Part shown: piece by piece, positions 15,534-24,457 of the stretch
Numbering within the stretch: position 1 is the first letter of the stretch
Layout of the letters: every line of letters starts with the position of its first letter
From: a virus
Direction: 5' to 3' (one strand)
DNA: 25,976 nucleotides
IMG/VR virus record: IMGVR_UViG_3300025630_000049
Location: 1 to 25,976 of that record
Notes under the pieces: model-generated
Seen by the model: the letters and a program-made list of their open reading frames with translations, nothing else
Database searches by the model: none
What the model was told of the DNA's origin: nothing
Program-made: the position numbers and the translations under genes

Positions 15534-16244
15534 ATGGCACAAGGTATGGCAGGACGTTCACCAACCACAGGTGGTCCATTGAGGATGAATAAAAATATTA
15601 ATCCGGAAACAGGCGAGAGATATAAGCGCACTATTGGAGAATTGCGTGGTATGCAAAGGATGGGCGAAGAGTTAAATCCTATGCAACAACAACGCTTACA
15701 AGCTGCTGGCGCAGATTCATTTCAACGCTTATCACCTGGAGTCTATAGAGATCCACAGGGCAATCTAAGAGGCGCACAAGGACAGATGCTACAAGCACCA
15801 GCTCCGCAACCTCAAATGCCTCAAAATGTCGGAATTGGAATGGGTGGTTTAAATTACAATTTGCCTCAAAAACAAAGCACCCCAATGAGTCCTGAAACAC
15901 TTGCAAATCTACAGACATTACCTCAATTGTTTGGCCCCAACGATCCAAGAGCACAGCAAGGAGTTGGTGCGTTGTTGCAACCAGGTACTTTGCAGGCAAT
16001 GTTTCCAAACAATATGCCCATGCCGCAACAAGCAATGCCAAGGCCAACACCACAAACCATGCCGATGCAGCAAGCACCATTAATGCCTAATCTGCCTGGA
16101 TTAAATCAAAAGCAGAGTGAAAATATGTATAATTCCGCATTAGCAGCACAGATGCTTGGTAAACGTGGCTCCGTTAGAAATCCACAATTTGAGCCATATT
16201 TGCAGAATTATTTTGCTCAAATGATGCCTGCAACAAATGCCTAA
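15534..16244 (+). CDS. Gln/Pro/Met-rich internal virion protein candidate
   Basis: 236 residues, one base after the preceding stop. Composition is extreme: Gln, Pro, Met and Asn dominate residues about 80-200 (PAPQPQMPQNVGIGMGG, MPMPQQAMPRPTPQTMPMQQ). This is an intrinsically disordered linker with a short ordered C-terminus. An antisense open frame runs through this composition but is a shadow. Its place between an ejection candidate and the nozzle gene suggests a minor virion protein carried with the tail or DNA. No family recognised. Confidence 0.6.
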   Translation: MAQGMAGRSPTTGGPLRMNKNINPETGERYKRTIGELRGMQRMGEELNPMQQQRLQAAGADSFQRLSPGVYRDPQGNLRGAQGQMLQAPAPQPQMPQNVGIGMGGLNYNLPQKQSTPMSPETLANLQTLPQLFGPNDPRAQQGVGALLQPGTLQAMFPNNMPMPQQAMPRPTPQTMPMQQAPLMPNLPGLNQKQSENMYNSALAAQMLGKRGSVRNPQFEPYLQNYFAQMMPATNA

Positions 16245-16256
16245 TTAGGAATACAA

Positions 16257-17783
16257 ATGCAATATGAGGGATTTACAATACCACCTCCCTATAAAGGGCT
16301 GGATCTAGTTAGTCCAATAGATGGCATGGATCCAGCTACTGCGCTGGAGTTGGTAAACGTTTTCCCTGGAGCTACGGCTCCTATTACTCGTCTTGGTTAT
16401 ACTGAACTAGTAAACCTATCGGCATCTAATACAGGCGTAAAGACTCTCACTGCATATAATAAAACTGACGGCACTAGCGAAATTATTGCTGTTTCTGATG
16501 GTGGTACAAAAAAGATATTTAAGGTGGTGGCTGGTGTTGGCACCGATATTACAGGCACGACAGCTATTACCGAACCGAACATGCAAACGGAGCAGTTTGG
16601 GAGTAGGCTATATTTCTGTAATGGTACTGAAGCTGTTCAGGTGTACGACGGTAGTACAGTTGCAGATTCTACATTCACCTTTCCTGGTGGCAGCGGAGTA
16701 ACCTTAGCTAATCTTATAAACGTTAGCAGCTACAAAGAACGGCTATACTTTGTTCAACAAAACAGCCTTAAATTCTGGTACGGAAACACTCAAGCAGTAG
16801 GCGCATCTCAACTAACCGCTTTTGACTTGCAGTATGTAATGAAGGGTGGTGGTCGATTGCTTTTTGCTGGCAGCTATACCAATGCTACAGCTCAAACAGC
16901 TACAGATTTATTCTGGGCTATCAGTAGCGAAGGGGAGATTGTATTTTACGCTGGTAGCTCTCCTTCAGACACAAACTGGGCATTAGTAGCTCGTTATGTA
17001 ATTGGCAAACCTCTTGGTTATCGTGCTTTTTTAAGGGTGAATAATGATGTTTGGATACTCACGCAACAGGGTGTGTTACCGCTTTCTGCTTTATTTCAAG
17101 CTGATCCTGAGAAAGCTATTACGTTAATTAGTGGCTCCGTAAATCCTTATATTTCCACCTATAGCAGTGTAATTGATTTTAGCGCAAGGTGGCATGGAAT
17201 GTTTTGGCCACAAGGTAGACGAGTATTTATTAATGTTCCCAAAAGCGAATCTCAAAGCACTATGCTGGTATTTAGCATAGATACTAATGGCTGGTGCGTG
17301 TACGAATTATTTGATCAAGAAGACAGCAACACTATCTCTGTGGTGGACGGCGTACCTTACTATGGCAGCAATCACGGATATATTTACACAGCTGAAAATG
17401 GCTACACCGATAAGGGCAATGCAATAAGTTTCAGCGCAAGAACGGCATTTTCATTTTACGGTAGCAGAGGCAATTATAAAGCCTTTAAAGACATAAGACC
17501 ATTACTACTAACTAAAAAAGGTCTAACTATGTCATTAGGTATAGATACGGACTTCCAGCGAAAGCTAACTGTTGATACAGTAACTACAGGTACCTCTGTA
17601 AACACGCCGTGGGGGTCTCCCTGGGGGTCTCCCTGGGCATCGCCTACTGAATATTTATTTAATCGTTACGCAGTGAGAGGCCAAGGACACAGCGCCGCCG
17701 TGCGATTTGGCGGTAGCGTAAATTCGGCACAATGTCAGATATTTGGGTTTGAAATTAGATTTGATTTAGGTGGACAGGTTTAA
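16257..17783 (+). CDS. Tail nozzle/stabilisation protein (P22 gp10-like)
   Basis: 508 residues. It begins MQYEGFTIPPPYKGLDLVSP, then DGMDPATALELVNVFPGA and ITRLGYTEL, the opening typical of gp10-type packaged-DNA stabilisation proteins that plug the short tail. The body is all-beta with repeated Tyr/Phe strands, consistent with a propeller-like nozzle. Near the C-terminus there is a PWGSPWGSPWASP loop (about residues 451-463) coded by a 12-base repeat. No membrane segment. It lies three genes after the adaptor. Assignment is from sequence style and order. Confidence 0.78.
   Translation: MQYEGFTIPPPYKGLDLVSPIDGMDPATALELVNVFPGATAPITRLGYTELVNLSASNTGVKTLTAYNKTDGTSEIIAVSDGGTKKIFKVVAGVGTDITGTTAITEPNMQTEQFGSRLYFCNGTEAVQVYDGSTVADSTFTFPGGSGVTLANLINVSSYKERLYFVQQNSLKFWYGNTQAVGASQLTAFDLQYVMKGGGRLLFAGSYTNATAQTATDLFWAISSEGEIVFYAGSSPSDTNWALVARYVIGKPLGYRAFLRVNNDVWILTQQGVLPLSALFQADPEKAITLISGSVNPYISTYSSVIDFSARWHGMFWPQGRRVFINVPKSESQSTMLVFSIDTNGWCVYELFDQEDSNTISVVDGVPYYGSNHGYIYTAENGYTDKGNAISFSARTAFSFYGSRGNYKAFKDIRPLLLTKKGLTMSLGIDTDFQRKLTVDTVTTGTSVNTPWGSPWGSPWASPTEYLFNRYAVRGQGHSAAVRFGGSVNSAQCQIFGFEIRFDLGGQV
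17607..17642 (+). repeat. 12-base tandem repeat coding PWGS units
   Basis: Three units start at 17607, 17619 and 17631. The first two differ by one base (CCGTGGGGGTCT and CCCTGGGGGTCT); the third diverges after CCCTGGG. They lie inside the nozzle gene and encode Pro-Trp-Gly-Ser repeats. In-frame slippage would change loop length without breaking the gene. Confidence 0.75.
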
Positions 17784-17785
17784 TT

Positions 17786-18673
17786 ATGGCAGAGAAACAA
17801 GCAGCTGGAGCATTAGCAGCAAGCCCGAAAAAGTATAAATATACGCTTAAACAGCTTGAAAAGAGACAGGCTGCCGGTATCCCTTTAGGTCAAAGGCAGG
17901 TTGGTAGATTGCAACGCGCAGGCCGTATAGCTCCATCTCAAGCTACTCCGACCGAACAGCTCACCCCACAACAAATAGAACAGCGGATAGGAGCTGAAAC
18001 TGGTGCAGGTGCTGGTCAGTTTATGGACATCATTCAGCAGCAAGGTGCTTTCCAACCTGGCTCATTCCAAGAGCAAATGGACGCTGCCTACCAAAATGTA
18101 ATGAAACAATATGAACAAACTATGGGGCCTGAACTAGCTAGAGAACAGGCTAATTTTCAGCAAATGGCAGCAGAAAGAGGATTAGATCCAAACAGCGAAG
18201 CCTACAAAACATTGCAGAGTCAATTAAATCAGCGCCAAGATTTAGCTAGACAAGGCGCAATGCAAGCCGGTTTGCAAGCTGCACAAGGCGTACAAGCGCA
18301 AGGATTTGGACAAGCTCTACAGGGCTATCAAGCTCCTGCTCAAATGCTGCAAGCATTCACCCCATATTACAATATCTTTGGTCAACGAATGGGTGAACAA
18401 GAGCAGCTTGATTTGGCTAATAGACAGTTAGCTCAAGACTGGCAGAAAGCTCAGTTGGCTGCACAAACAGGAATTACTCAAGCGCAGTATGGTGCCACAG
18501 GTGCCTTAACCTATCCACAGCAATTAGAACTAATAAAGAACAAGTATTTGCTAGAAGGTGGATTAAAGGCGATGCCAAGCGGCGATCAGCCAAGATATCC
18601 AGGCGCTGGAGCAGGGTTTGCATCTGGTTTAGGCACTGGAATAGGTGCTGGAATAACAAAAGCTGTTTTCTAG
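17786..18673 (+). CDS. Helical Gln/Ala-rich internal virion protein candidate
   Basis: 295 residues. The basic N-terminus (KKYKYTLKQLEKRQAAG) is followed by a long Gln/Ala-rich helical region containing QEQMDAAYQNVMKQYEQTMG and an AGLQAAQGVQAQGFGQALQG segment. The C-terminus is glycine-rich and hydrophobic (GAGAGFASGLGTGIGAGI), suggesting membrane contact. Architecture and position fit the ejected core proteins of podoviruses. No enzyme motif is visible. It starts two bases after the nozzle stop. Confidence 0.65.
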   Translation: MAEKQAAGALAASPKKYKYTLKQLEKRQAAGIPLGQRQVGRLQRAGRIAPSQATPTEQLTPQQIEQRIGAETGAGAGQFMDIIQQQGAFQPGSFQEQMDAAYQNVMKQYEQTMGPELAREQANFQQMAAERGLDPNSEAYKTLQSQLNQRQDLARQGAMQAGLQAAQGVQAQGFGQALQGYQAPAQMLQAFTPYYNIFGQRMGEQEQLDLANRQLAQDWQKAQLAAQTGITQAQYGATGALTYPQQLELIKNKYLLEGGLKAMPSGDQPRYPGAGAGFASGLGTGIGAGITKAVF

Positions 18674-18679
18674 GAAAAT

Positions 18680-20206
18680 ATGGCAACGAGCGACTTATTC
18701 AAAGCTCTGATGAGCGAAACAAAATATGGATATTCTCCAAGTGAATCTATGATGGGTATCACTTCTGCTGGAGTAGCTCAAGCTCTACCTAGCTTAGTTA
18801 ATCCTTATGGTAGTACATCGGGTAATATTGCTCGTGTTTTAGGTGGTGCATTGTTAGCTGGTTTAATGGGCTACAGCGCTAAAAAAGAAGCCGAAGAAAA
18901 GAATGCATTGTTGTTACCGCAATTGCTAGATATTGCTCAAGCACAATCTCCTGAACAGATTCAAACTATGCTAGGCGAATCTGAATATAAATCTAAATTG
19001 CTGCCGGTTGCATTGCAAAGAATGAGCAGCTTAGAGAGTCAAAAAGAAAGATTAGCCAAAGCTCTTCAGCAAGAGAGTCTATACAGAAATAGATTCCTCT
19101 GGTCAGAAAATATTAAGAATCAAAATTCGTTAGCACAAACCTACAATTACGCTAGTGCTCAAGACATGGCAGAAAGCAATCCAGATTTATATAACGCATT
19201 ATTTGGTGGAGAGCCTACCATGGGCACTGGTGTGTCTATGCCTGCACAAACTATGACACCTTCTGCTCCTTCCGTGCCAACAATGGCAACTGAAGCATTA
19301 GAAACTACTTACGCAGCACCTAATTTAGTACAAGCATTAGAAGGAGGTGAGGAACCAGCTGGACAATCGGTGCTATCAACTATTGCAGAGGAACCAACGG
19401 CAGCTGCTGCTGCAATCGCAGAACCTGTACCTGCTCCTACTTTAACTCCTGCTGCACAAAAGATGCCGCAAGAAGAACCAGCAAGCGAGTTTGATGTATT
19501 TGCCGACGTACCACTTGCAACGCAATTAGCTAATATTAAAAAAACTAATGATTATGGTCGTCCATTACCTACAAAAGAAATTGAAAATAGACGAAGTACG
19601 GTTAGCAACCTTTATAAGGCACAATTAGACCAAGTTAAGGAAGCAAAAGAAAGAGTAAAAGATATTGCCAAAACTTGGAATGAAACCAATCAAAACTATT
19701 TAAAAGCTCAACAATTATCTAAAGGTAAAGAAGCAGCTTACAACGATGCGTTAATTTACGTAGTAAGAAAAGCATTTGATCCGCCATCCACAGTTACTAT
19801 TCCAGAATTTGAATTAACTGGTGACATTCAAGATGTTTACAACGAAATGAAAGGATTGGCAGCAAAAAAACTTTTAGGCTATGGCAATTTATCAGATAAA
19901 GCAAAAGCTAATCTGGTTGATACTGTAAAAATAATTAGAAAATATGCTGGTAAAGCATATAACGATGCCGTTGATAAGGAAGCACAATATTTAAAGGCAA
20001 ACAGAGTTGTAAAAAAAGCAACCGCGCTTTATCCGTATCCACGTTTCATTACTAGCGACAATGCTTTAAAAATTAAAACATTGATGGAACGTAGTGAGAT
20101 GTCAAAGGATCCAATCTTTAAAAAGATGGTACAAGATAGTATTGCTCAAGAAGTTGGTAATGACAATTGGACAGGCGACATCATTAGCCGATACATGGAG
20201 GAATAA
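18680..20206 (+). CDS. Large helical internal virion/ejection protein candidate
   Basis: 508 residues. An N-terminal Gly/Ala hydrophobic patch near residues 48-65 (NIARVLGGALLAGLMGY) is followed by charged helices. A Pro/Ala/Thr-rich linker covers about 190-270, and the C-terminal half is a coiled coil (KAQLDQVKEAKERVKDIAKT). This mix resembles gp7/gp16/gp20-class ejection proteins, but sequence identity to a named one is not recognised. The stop overlaps the next ATG by one base (TAATG), so the two are probably made in fixed ratio. Confidence 0.62.
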   Translation: MATSDLFKALMSETKYGYSPSESMMGITSAGVAQALPSLVNPYGSTSGNIARVLGGALLAGLMGYSAKKEAEEKNALLLPQLLDIAQAQSPEQIQTMLGESEYKSKLLPVALQRMSSLESQKERLAKALQQESLYRNRFLWSENIKNQNSLAQTYNYASAQDMAESNPDLYNALFGGEPTMGTGVSMPAQTMTPSAPSVPTMATEALETTYAAPNLVQALEGGEEPAGQSVLSTIAEEPTAAAAAIAEPVPAPTLTPAAQKMPQEEPASEFDVFADVPLATQLANIKKTNDYGRPLPTKEIENRRSTVSNLYKAQLDQVKEAKERVKDIAKTWNETNQNYLKAQQLSKGKEAAYNDALIYVVRKAFDPPSTVTIPEFELTGDIQDVYNEMKGLAAKKLLGYGNLSDKAKANLVDTVKIIRKYAGKAYNDAVDKEAQYLKANRVVKKATALYPYPRFITSDNALKIKTLMERSEMSKDPIFKKMVQDSIAQEVGNDNWTGDIISRYMEE

Positions 20207-22359
20207 TGAATCTAGATGAACTGTTAGCTTTGTCAGAAGAACAACTAGCAAGCGAAGGTATTCAACTAGGTCCTGTACCTGCACCAGTACCAACTCCCAT
20301 GGGTACAACCATGCCTACTACAGATGTTGATCTGGCTGGTAAATTTACTGGTGGATTTACAGAAGGATTACAAAGTTTGGGTGGATTGGTTGATGTAGGT
20401 CAAGCATTAATGACTCAACCAGGCAGAGAAGCAATTTATAAACAAGTATCAGAATTACCACCTGAAGCATGGGCAAGAGGTGTTACTAGAGAAGCATTAG
20501 GTACTGCTGGCGCTGGAGCAGCCTTGGCTGTTCCTGTTGTAGGCCCATTATTAGCCCCTGGTGCTTATGCTGTGGGACGAACTGCCGGTGACATTTTATT
20601 AAGTGCATTAAAATATCAGGAACCTAAAACACCAGAACAGTTTGCTGAACAAATGGCAACCGAAGCAGGCGGTGCTTATGGCGGTGAATTATTGACCAGA
20701 GGATTAGGTAAAGTATTAGGCAAAGTACCAAGCACGGTACAAGCGGTTAAGCGTAAAACAACTGAATTTATGGGACCAGCGACACCTCAAGCCGCTAAAG
20801 AGGAAGTTGGTAAAATACTATTAGAGCAAGGTTATAATCCTGAAGTAGCACGGCAAATCAGAACAGAAGCTGGTAAAGCTGTACCTAGCACAGCTGGTGG
20901 TATGACTACAGCTGAAACATTTCAAGCAGGGGGTGGTTCCAGACAGCAGGTAGGTCAATTAGCCTCGTTAGAAGATGTTATGACGACGCAATTACCTCAA
21001 GAAGCGCCTGCATACGCAGCATTTAAACAATCGCAAGAAGAAGCACGACAATCAGCTATAGCTAGTTTAGGTAAGGGTGAAGATTTAAATCCCGCCACTA
21101 CTGGCACGCAAGTAATGAATATAATTGAACAGGCTCAAGACGAAAGCCAAAAACTAGTTGATCAATTATATGAAGCAATTCCAGCTGATATTACCATTGA
21201 TGTTAGAAAAGGTGATTTGAAAGGTAAAATAGCTAAATTAAAAGAGAAAACCTACAAACCACAAACAACGAAAGGTGGTAAAACAAAAGAAACAGGCACA
21301 CCACCTCCTGCTGATTTGCAAAATTTAATTGATAATTTTCAGCAATCAGAAGCCTTACTCACTCCTGGACAATTGCAAAAGTATTATTCCGATTTTGGTG
21401 CAGCTGCTAGAAAATATTCTGGCAATGCCAATTTAGACAATCGGGCAGCAGCCTTAGCAACGCAAATAAAAGGTTTAATACGTAACAAACTAGAGAGCGT
21501 AGGTGGCGTATCAGAACCATTTATTGCAGCAAATAAAGCAGCATTTGAGCATGCTAAAACGTATTATGAAGGACCATTGAAAAATTTGGCTGCCAAAGAT
21601 TTACAAGGTGATCAAGTTGTAAAACTAATTACTGGATCAAATCCAGCTGTAGAGCAATTTTTTAAGATGATCGGAAAAGATAGTCCAGCTCATGATTTAA
21701 TCAAAACTCAGTACGTTAGCGACGTAATGAGTACAGTTAATAAAGATGTTACTACCGTTAACAAACTACGCCAAAAACGATTTATTAACAGAGCATTGTT
21801 TGGCGAAGAAGCACAAACATTTGACGATTTGATAAATGATGCAGCTGTTAGAGCTAAAACAAAAAGAGCTGGTACAGCTGCCGGTGGTTCACAAACTGCC
21901 GCAAGATTACAACCACAGATAACAAGATTATTTAAACGAGCAGAACTACCGAAAGAAACCGAATGGACCAAACTTGTTACAGCTTCCTCTGCTGCCGGAC
22001 TTTTGGGTGGTATGGGTATGGGATTACCAGGAGTTGCAATGGCTGGTGTCCCTGCTGCTTATAATTATTTAAGCCAAGCACGGAAAGCTGCTGTATCTTC
22101 CGAACTAGGTAAAGCAATTAGGGAAGCTCTGTTGAATCCTAGAAAATTTGAGGAGACTTTAAAAGCTGGTAGGAAAGCCAAAGCATTAGAGGCACGGCAA
22201 GCTGTTCGTGCTAGACAAACTGGGGAAACAATAGAAGATGTCTTAACCAGAGCTGCCCCTATTAGTCGTAGGGTAGGTGCTTACAGTGCTAGTGGCACTG
22301 AAACAGAACCGGCGATGACTGAAGGTGAACAGTTACAACAATTCTTTAGAGGGAGATAA
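20206..22359 (+). CDS. Largest ejection protein candidate (717 aa)
   Basis: 717 residues, mostly helical. There are two hydrophobic glycine-rich stretches: about 99-130 (AGAGAALAVPVVGPLLAPG) and about 591-620 (GLLGGMGMGLPGVAMAGVP). Between them lie charged helices and a Lys/Thr-rich loop (TYKPQTTKGGKTKETGTPPP). The two membrane-capable segments fit a protein that spans the host envelope during genome delivery. I see no lysozyme or transglycosylase signature. It is the last gene of the ejection group and directly precedes the fibre. Confidence 0.62.
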   Translation: MNLDELLALSEEQLASEGIQLGPVPAPVPTPMGTTMPTTDVDLAGKFTGGFTEGLQSLGGLVDVGQALMTQPGREAIYKQVSELPPEAWARGVTREALGTAGAGAALAVPVVGPLLAPGAYAVGRTAGDILLSALKYQEPKTPEQFAEQMATEAGGAYGGELLTRGLGKVLGKVPSTVQAVKRKTTEFMGPATPQAAKEEVGKILLEQGYNPEVARQIRTEAGKAVPSTAGGMTTAETFQAGGGSRQQVGQLASLEDVMTTQLPQEAPAYAAFKQSQEEARQSAIASLGKGEDLNPATTGTQVMNIIEQAQDESQKLVDQLYEAIPADITIDVRKGDLKGKIAKLKEKTYKPQTTKGGKTKETGTPPPADLQNLIDNFQQSEALLTPGQLQKYYSDFGAAARKYSGNANLDNRAAALATQIKGLIRNKLESVGGVSEPFIAANKAAFEHAKTYYEGPLKNLAAKDLQGDQVVKLITGSNPAVEQFFKMIGKDSPAHDLIKTQYVSDVMSTVNKDVTTVNKLRQKRFINRALFGEEAQTFDDLINDAAVRAKTKRAGTAAGGSQTAARLQPQITRLFKRAELPKETEWTKLVTASSAAGLLGGMGMGLPGVAMAGVPAAYNYLSQARKAAVSSELGKAIREALLNPRKFEETLKAGRKAKALEARQAVRARQTGETIEDVLTRAAPISRRVGAYSASGTETEPAMTEGEQLQQFFRGR

Positions 22360-22361
22360 AT

Positions 22362-23486
22362 ATGGCCTGGTCAGGTGGAACATTTACAAGAGCTAATGGT
22401 AGCACAGAGTGGCAAGACGATGCGGCATTAGGTATCGGCATTGAAGCTGCGATTCATGATGCTCAGGATAATGACTTGGCTACAGGTATCAATAACTGCT
22501 TAACTAAGGATGGTCAGAACACTCCTACCGCTAATTTGCCGATGGGTGGCTACAAGCATACAGGCGTGGCAAATGCTACGGGTTCGGGACAGTACACTAC
22601 TTATAATCAGTTACAGGACAATACATTCCAGGCATTTTTAAAACAGGCGAGTGTTAATGAGACAGGAGGAGCTAGACCAGTTTTGCAGGCTACGAGTTGG
22701 TCGAATGATACTCAGCGAGCTACTATATATCTAAATAAATCTAGAGGCACTACAGTTGGTGATTATACCATTGTAAATAATGGTGACACTTATGGCGATA
22801 TTATTTGGCGTGGTTGTAACGGCACAGATTTTGATATTGCTGGACGTATAAGAGTAGTTTGCACCAATACTCCAGGTGCTACCAATGATATGCCTGGTAC
22901 TATGCTATTTGACACAACTGCTAACGGTAGTAGTACGGTTACCGAAAGAATGAGAATAGATTCAGAAGGAAAGGTTGGCATAGCGATGACTCCTGTTTCT
23001 GCTCAACTAGCAATTACAGCCGAATTAAACACCAGTGCGGCGGTTCAAACCTGGAGCGTGACAGGTGATGTCGCTCAGGCCGCGATTGAAATATTAAAAT
23101 TTGATAATAACAGCACAACAACCCAAAATTTTATTCATTTCTGGATAAACAACGGCGTAGCGCAAAGTGGCAAAATAACCGCCAACGGCGCAAACCAGGC
23201 AACTTTTACAAGCACTTCTGATGAGCGACTAAAAGAAAATATCGTTGATTTACCGCCTCAGTTGAACAACATCCTAAATCTAAGACCAGTTGAATTTGAT
23301 TATAAGGATGGCTCAGGGCATCAAACTGGATTCATTGCACAGGAGGTGCAGCAAGTTTATCCCGACTTAGTATCTCAAAACGATAATGGATTTTTGGATT
23401 TGGCAGGTTTAGGCAAATTTGAAGCACGTTTGATAAAAGCAATTCAAGAGTTAGAAGCAAGAGTAGCAGCACTTGAGGCTCCATAA
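22362..23486 (+). CDS. Tail fibre with C-terminal S74 self-cleaving chaperone
   Basis: 374 residues. The N-terminal 90 residues (MAWSGGTFTRANGSTEWQDD) look like a tail-attachment domain, including MGGYKHTGVANATGSGQYTTYNQL. The middle is beta-rich. From about 283 there is an intramolecular chaperone of the peptidase S74 type: TSDERLKENI gives the Ser286-Lys291 dyad, followed by LRPVEFDYKDGSGHQTGFIAQEVQQVYP and a closing heptad coil (LIKAIQELEARVAALE). In this family the chaperone drives trimer folding and is then cut off just before the serine, leaving a mature fibre of about 285 residues. It is short for a receptor fibre. Confidence 0.88.
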   Translation: MAWSGGTFTRANGSTEWQDDAALGIGIEAAIHDAQDNDLATGINNCLTKDGQNTPTANLPMGGYKHTGVANATGSGQYTTYNQLQDNTFQAFLKQASVNETGGARPVLQATSWSNDTQRATIYLNKSRGTTVGDYTIVNNGDTYGDIIWRGCNGTDFDIAGRIRVVCTNTPGATNDMPGTMLFDTTANGSSTVTERMRIDSEGKVGIAMTPVSAQLAITAELNTSAAVQTWSVTGDVAQAAIEILKFDNNSTTTQNFIHFWINNGVAQSGKITANGANQATFTSTSDERLKENIVDLPPQLNNILNLRPVEFDYKDGSGHQTGFIAQEVQQVYPDLVSQNDNGFLDLAGLGKFEARLIKAIQELEARVAALEAP

Positions 23487-23797
23487 TGAAAATTGTAAAC
23501 GGCGAAGATACAAGCTGTAACGTGGCAATCGAAGAGTTTGTTCAGTTGCAACGAGAAATGACTCGTATGCACGACAAATTAGATCATCTTCAATACCTAC
23601 CCAAGATAGCACACAGCCTTGAGACGCTTACAGATAGGTTAGTAAAACCTGCCACTGATAAGACTGGCACTCTTTTAGTGTCTGCAATCTTAGCTGTTTT
23701 AGTTATAATTCTTGTGCTTAAGGATTCAGATAAGGGCGTAGAGATTACATCCAGTGGAATAAAGATGGGAGCAAGAGGTGAAACTAACGCTCGTTAG
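23486..23797 (+). CDS. Coiled-coil/single-TM protein of the lysis block
   Basis: 103 residues, with the ATG overlapping the fibre stop (TAATG). The N-terminal 50 residues form a heptad-like helix (EFVQLQREMTRMHDKLDHLQ). Residues 61-78 are one clear membrane span (GTLLVSAILAVLVIILVL), followed by a 25-residue polar tail. The order, coil then TM, resembles XhlA-type lysis accessory proteins rather than an i-spanin, where the TM comes first. It could be a holin partner or antiholin. Membrane location is well supported; the role is inferred from the neighbours. Confidence 0.7.
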   Translation: MKIVNGEDTSCNVAIEEFVQLQREMTRMHDKLDHLQYLPKIAHSLETLTDRLVKPATDKTGTLLVSAILAVLVIILVLKDSDKGVEITSSGIKMGARGETNAR

Positions 23798-24176
23798 GAT
23801 ATCCAAGCTACCTGATGCCATTTTAGGCGTGCTTTGTTTCGACGAAACTGCACGATTAGTTACCTTAGAATTACCTTATCGCAATAACGCTACAGATATT
23901 AGCTGCATACCAGCTGGGAATTATAAATGTAAACCAGTTGATAGCCCTAAATTTGGTAAAACCTGGCAGGTGTTAAACGTGCCCAAACGTGAGCATATCC
24001 TGTTTCATCGTGGCAATACTCATAAAGACACACATGGTTGCATTCTAATTGGACAAAAGTTTGGTACTGAATCAGGTACTGCTACCATTATTCACAGCAC
24101 ACTGGGTATGGAAACAATGATGCGATATTTACAAACAGAACAGGAAGTAGATTTAACTATAAAGGAGATAGCATGA
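23778..24176 (+). CDS. DUF5675 family protein, candidate cell-wall enzyme
   Basis: 132 residues, starting at GTG with GGGAG six bases upstream and overlapping the previous gene by 20 bases. The layout is that of DUF5675: LPYRNNATDISCIPAGNYKC (33-52), then HILFHRGNTHKDTHGCILIG (73-92). The HxGN...THGC arrangement, with Thr85-His86-Gly87-Cys88, resembles the S/T-H-G-C active site of YkuD L,D-transpeptidases. It sits in the lysis block beside the holin, and no lysozyme, amidase or transglycosylase is seen in the window. Family assignment is good; catalytic activity and a lytic role are inference. Confidence 0.85.
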   Translation: MKLTLVRISKLPDAILGVLCFDETARLVTLELPYRNNATDISCIPAGNYKCKPVDSPKFGKTWQVLNVPKREHILFHRGNTHKDTHGCILIGQKFGTESGTATIIHSTLGMETMMRYLQTEQEVDLTIKEIA

Positions 24177-24400
24177 AATCATGGCTACTAAAGAAAATAA
24201 GTGATGTTTTTCTAGGCGATTACCTGGGCAGCATCGTTCGTCACGTCATGACTTTGGTTGGTGGATTTTTGATTGCCAAGGGGTTGGCTACTGAAAGCGC
24301 CGTTGCTCAAGCTTTGCCCGAAATGGTTGAGCTAGTGATAGGTGTAGTCACTGCATTGGTTGCTCAGGGTCTATCCCTTGCCAATAAAAAAACCACATGA
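24173..24400 (+). CDS. Two-TM holin candidate
   Basis: 75 residues. AGGAG precedes the ATG, which overlaps the previous stop as ATGA. There are two hydrophobic spans, about 20-38 (SIVRHVMTLVGGFLIAKGL) and 50-69 (EMVELVIGVVTALVAQGLSL), joined by a short polar loop, with a basic N-terminus and a KK tail. This is the usual size and topology of class II phage holins, which permeabilise the inner membrane at the end of infection. Location in the lysis block supports the call. Confidence 0.82.
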   Translation: MKSWLLKKISDVFLGDYLGSIVRHVMTLVGGFLIAKGLATESAVAQALPEMVELVIGVVTALVAQGLSLANKKTT

Positions 24401-24428
24401 GATACGGCAAAGGTAAAGGTTGAACTAA

Positions 24429-24457
24429 AGAGGTTGTGTCGGTGAAACGACAAACCT
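24429..24457 (+). promoter_or_regulatory. Hairpin enclosing the lipoprotein start codon
   Basis: Bases 24431-24441 pair with 24448-24457 (ten pairs, one bulged G at 24436) around the six-base loop GTGAAA. The likely GTG start (24442) is in the loop and most of the AGAGG binding site (24429-24433) is in the stem. It could hold back translation. It has no T-run, so it is not a clear terminator. Confidence 0.45.

Noticed and set aside
15679-16080. 133-codon open frame on the - strand
   Set aside because: Antisense shadow of the Gln/Pro/Met-rich gene; Val/Leu/Ala-rich translation follows from the sense composition.
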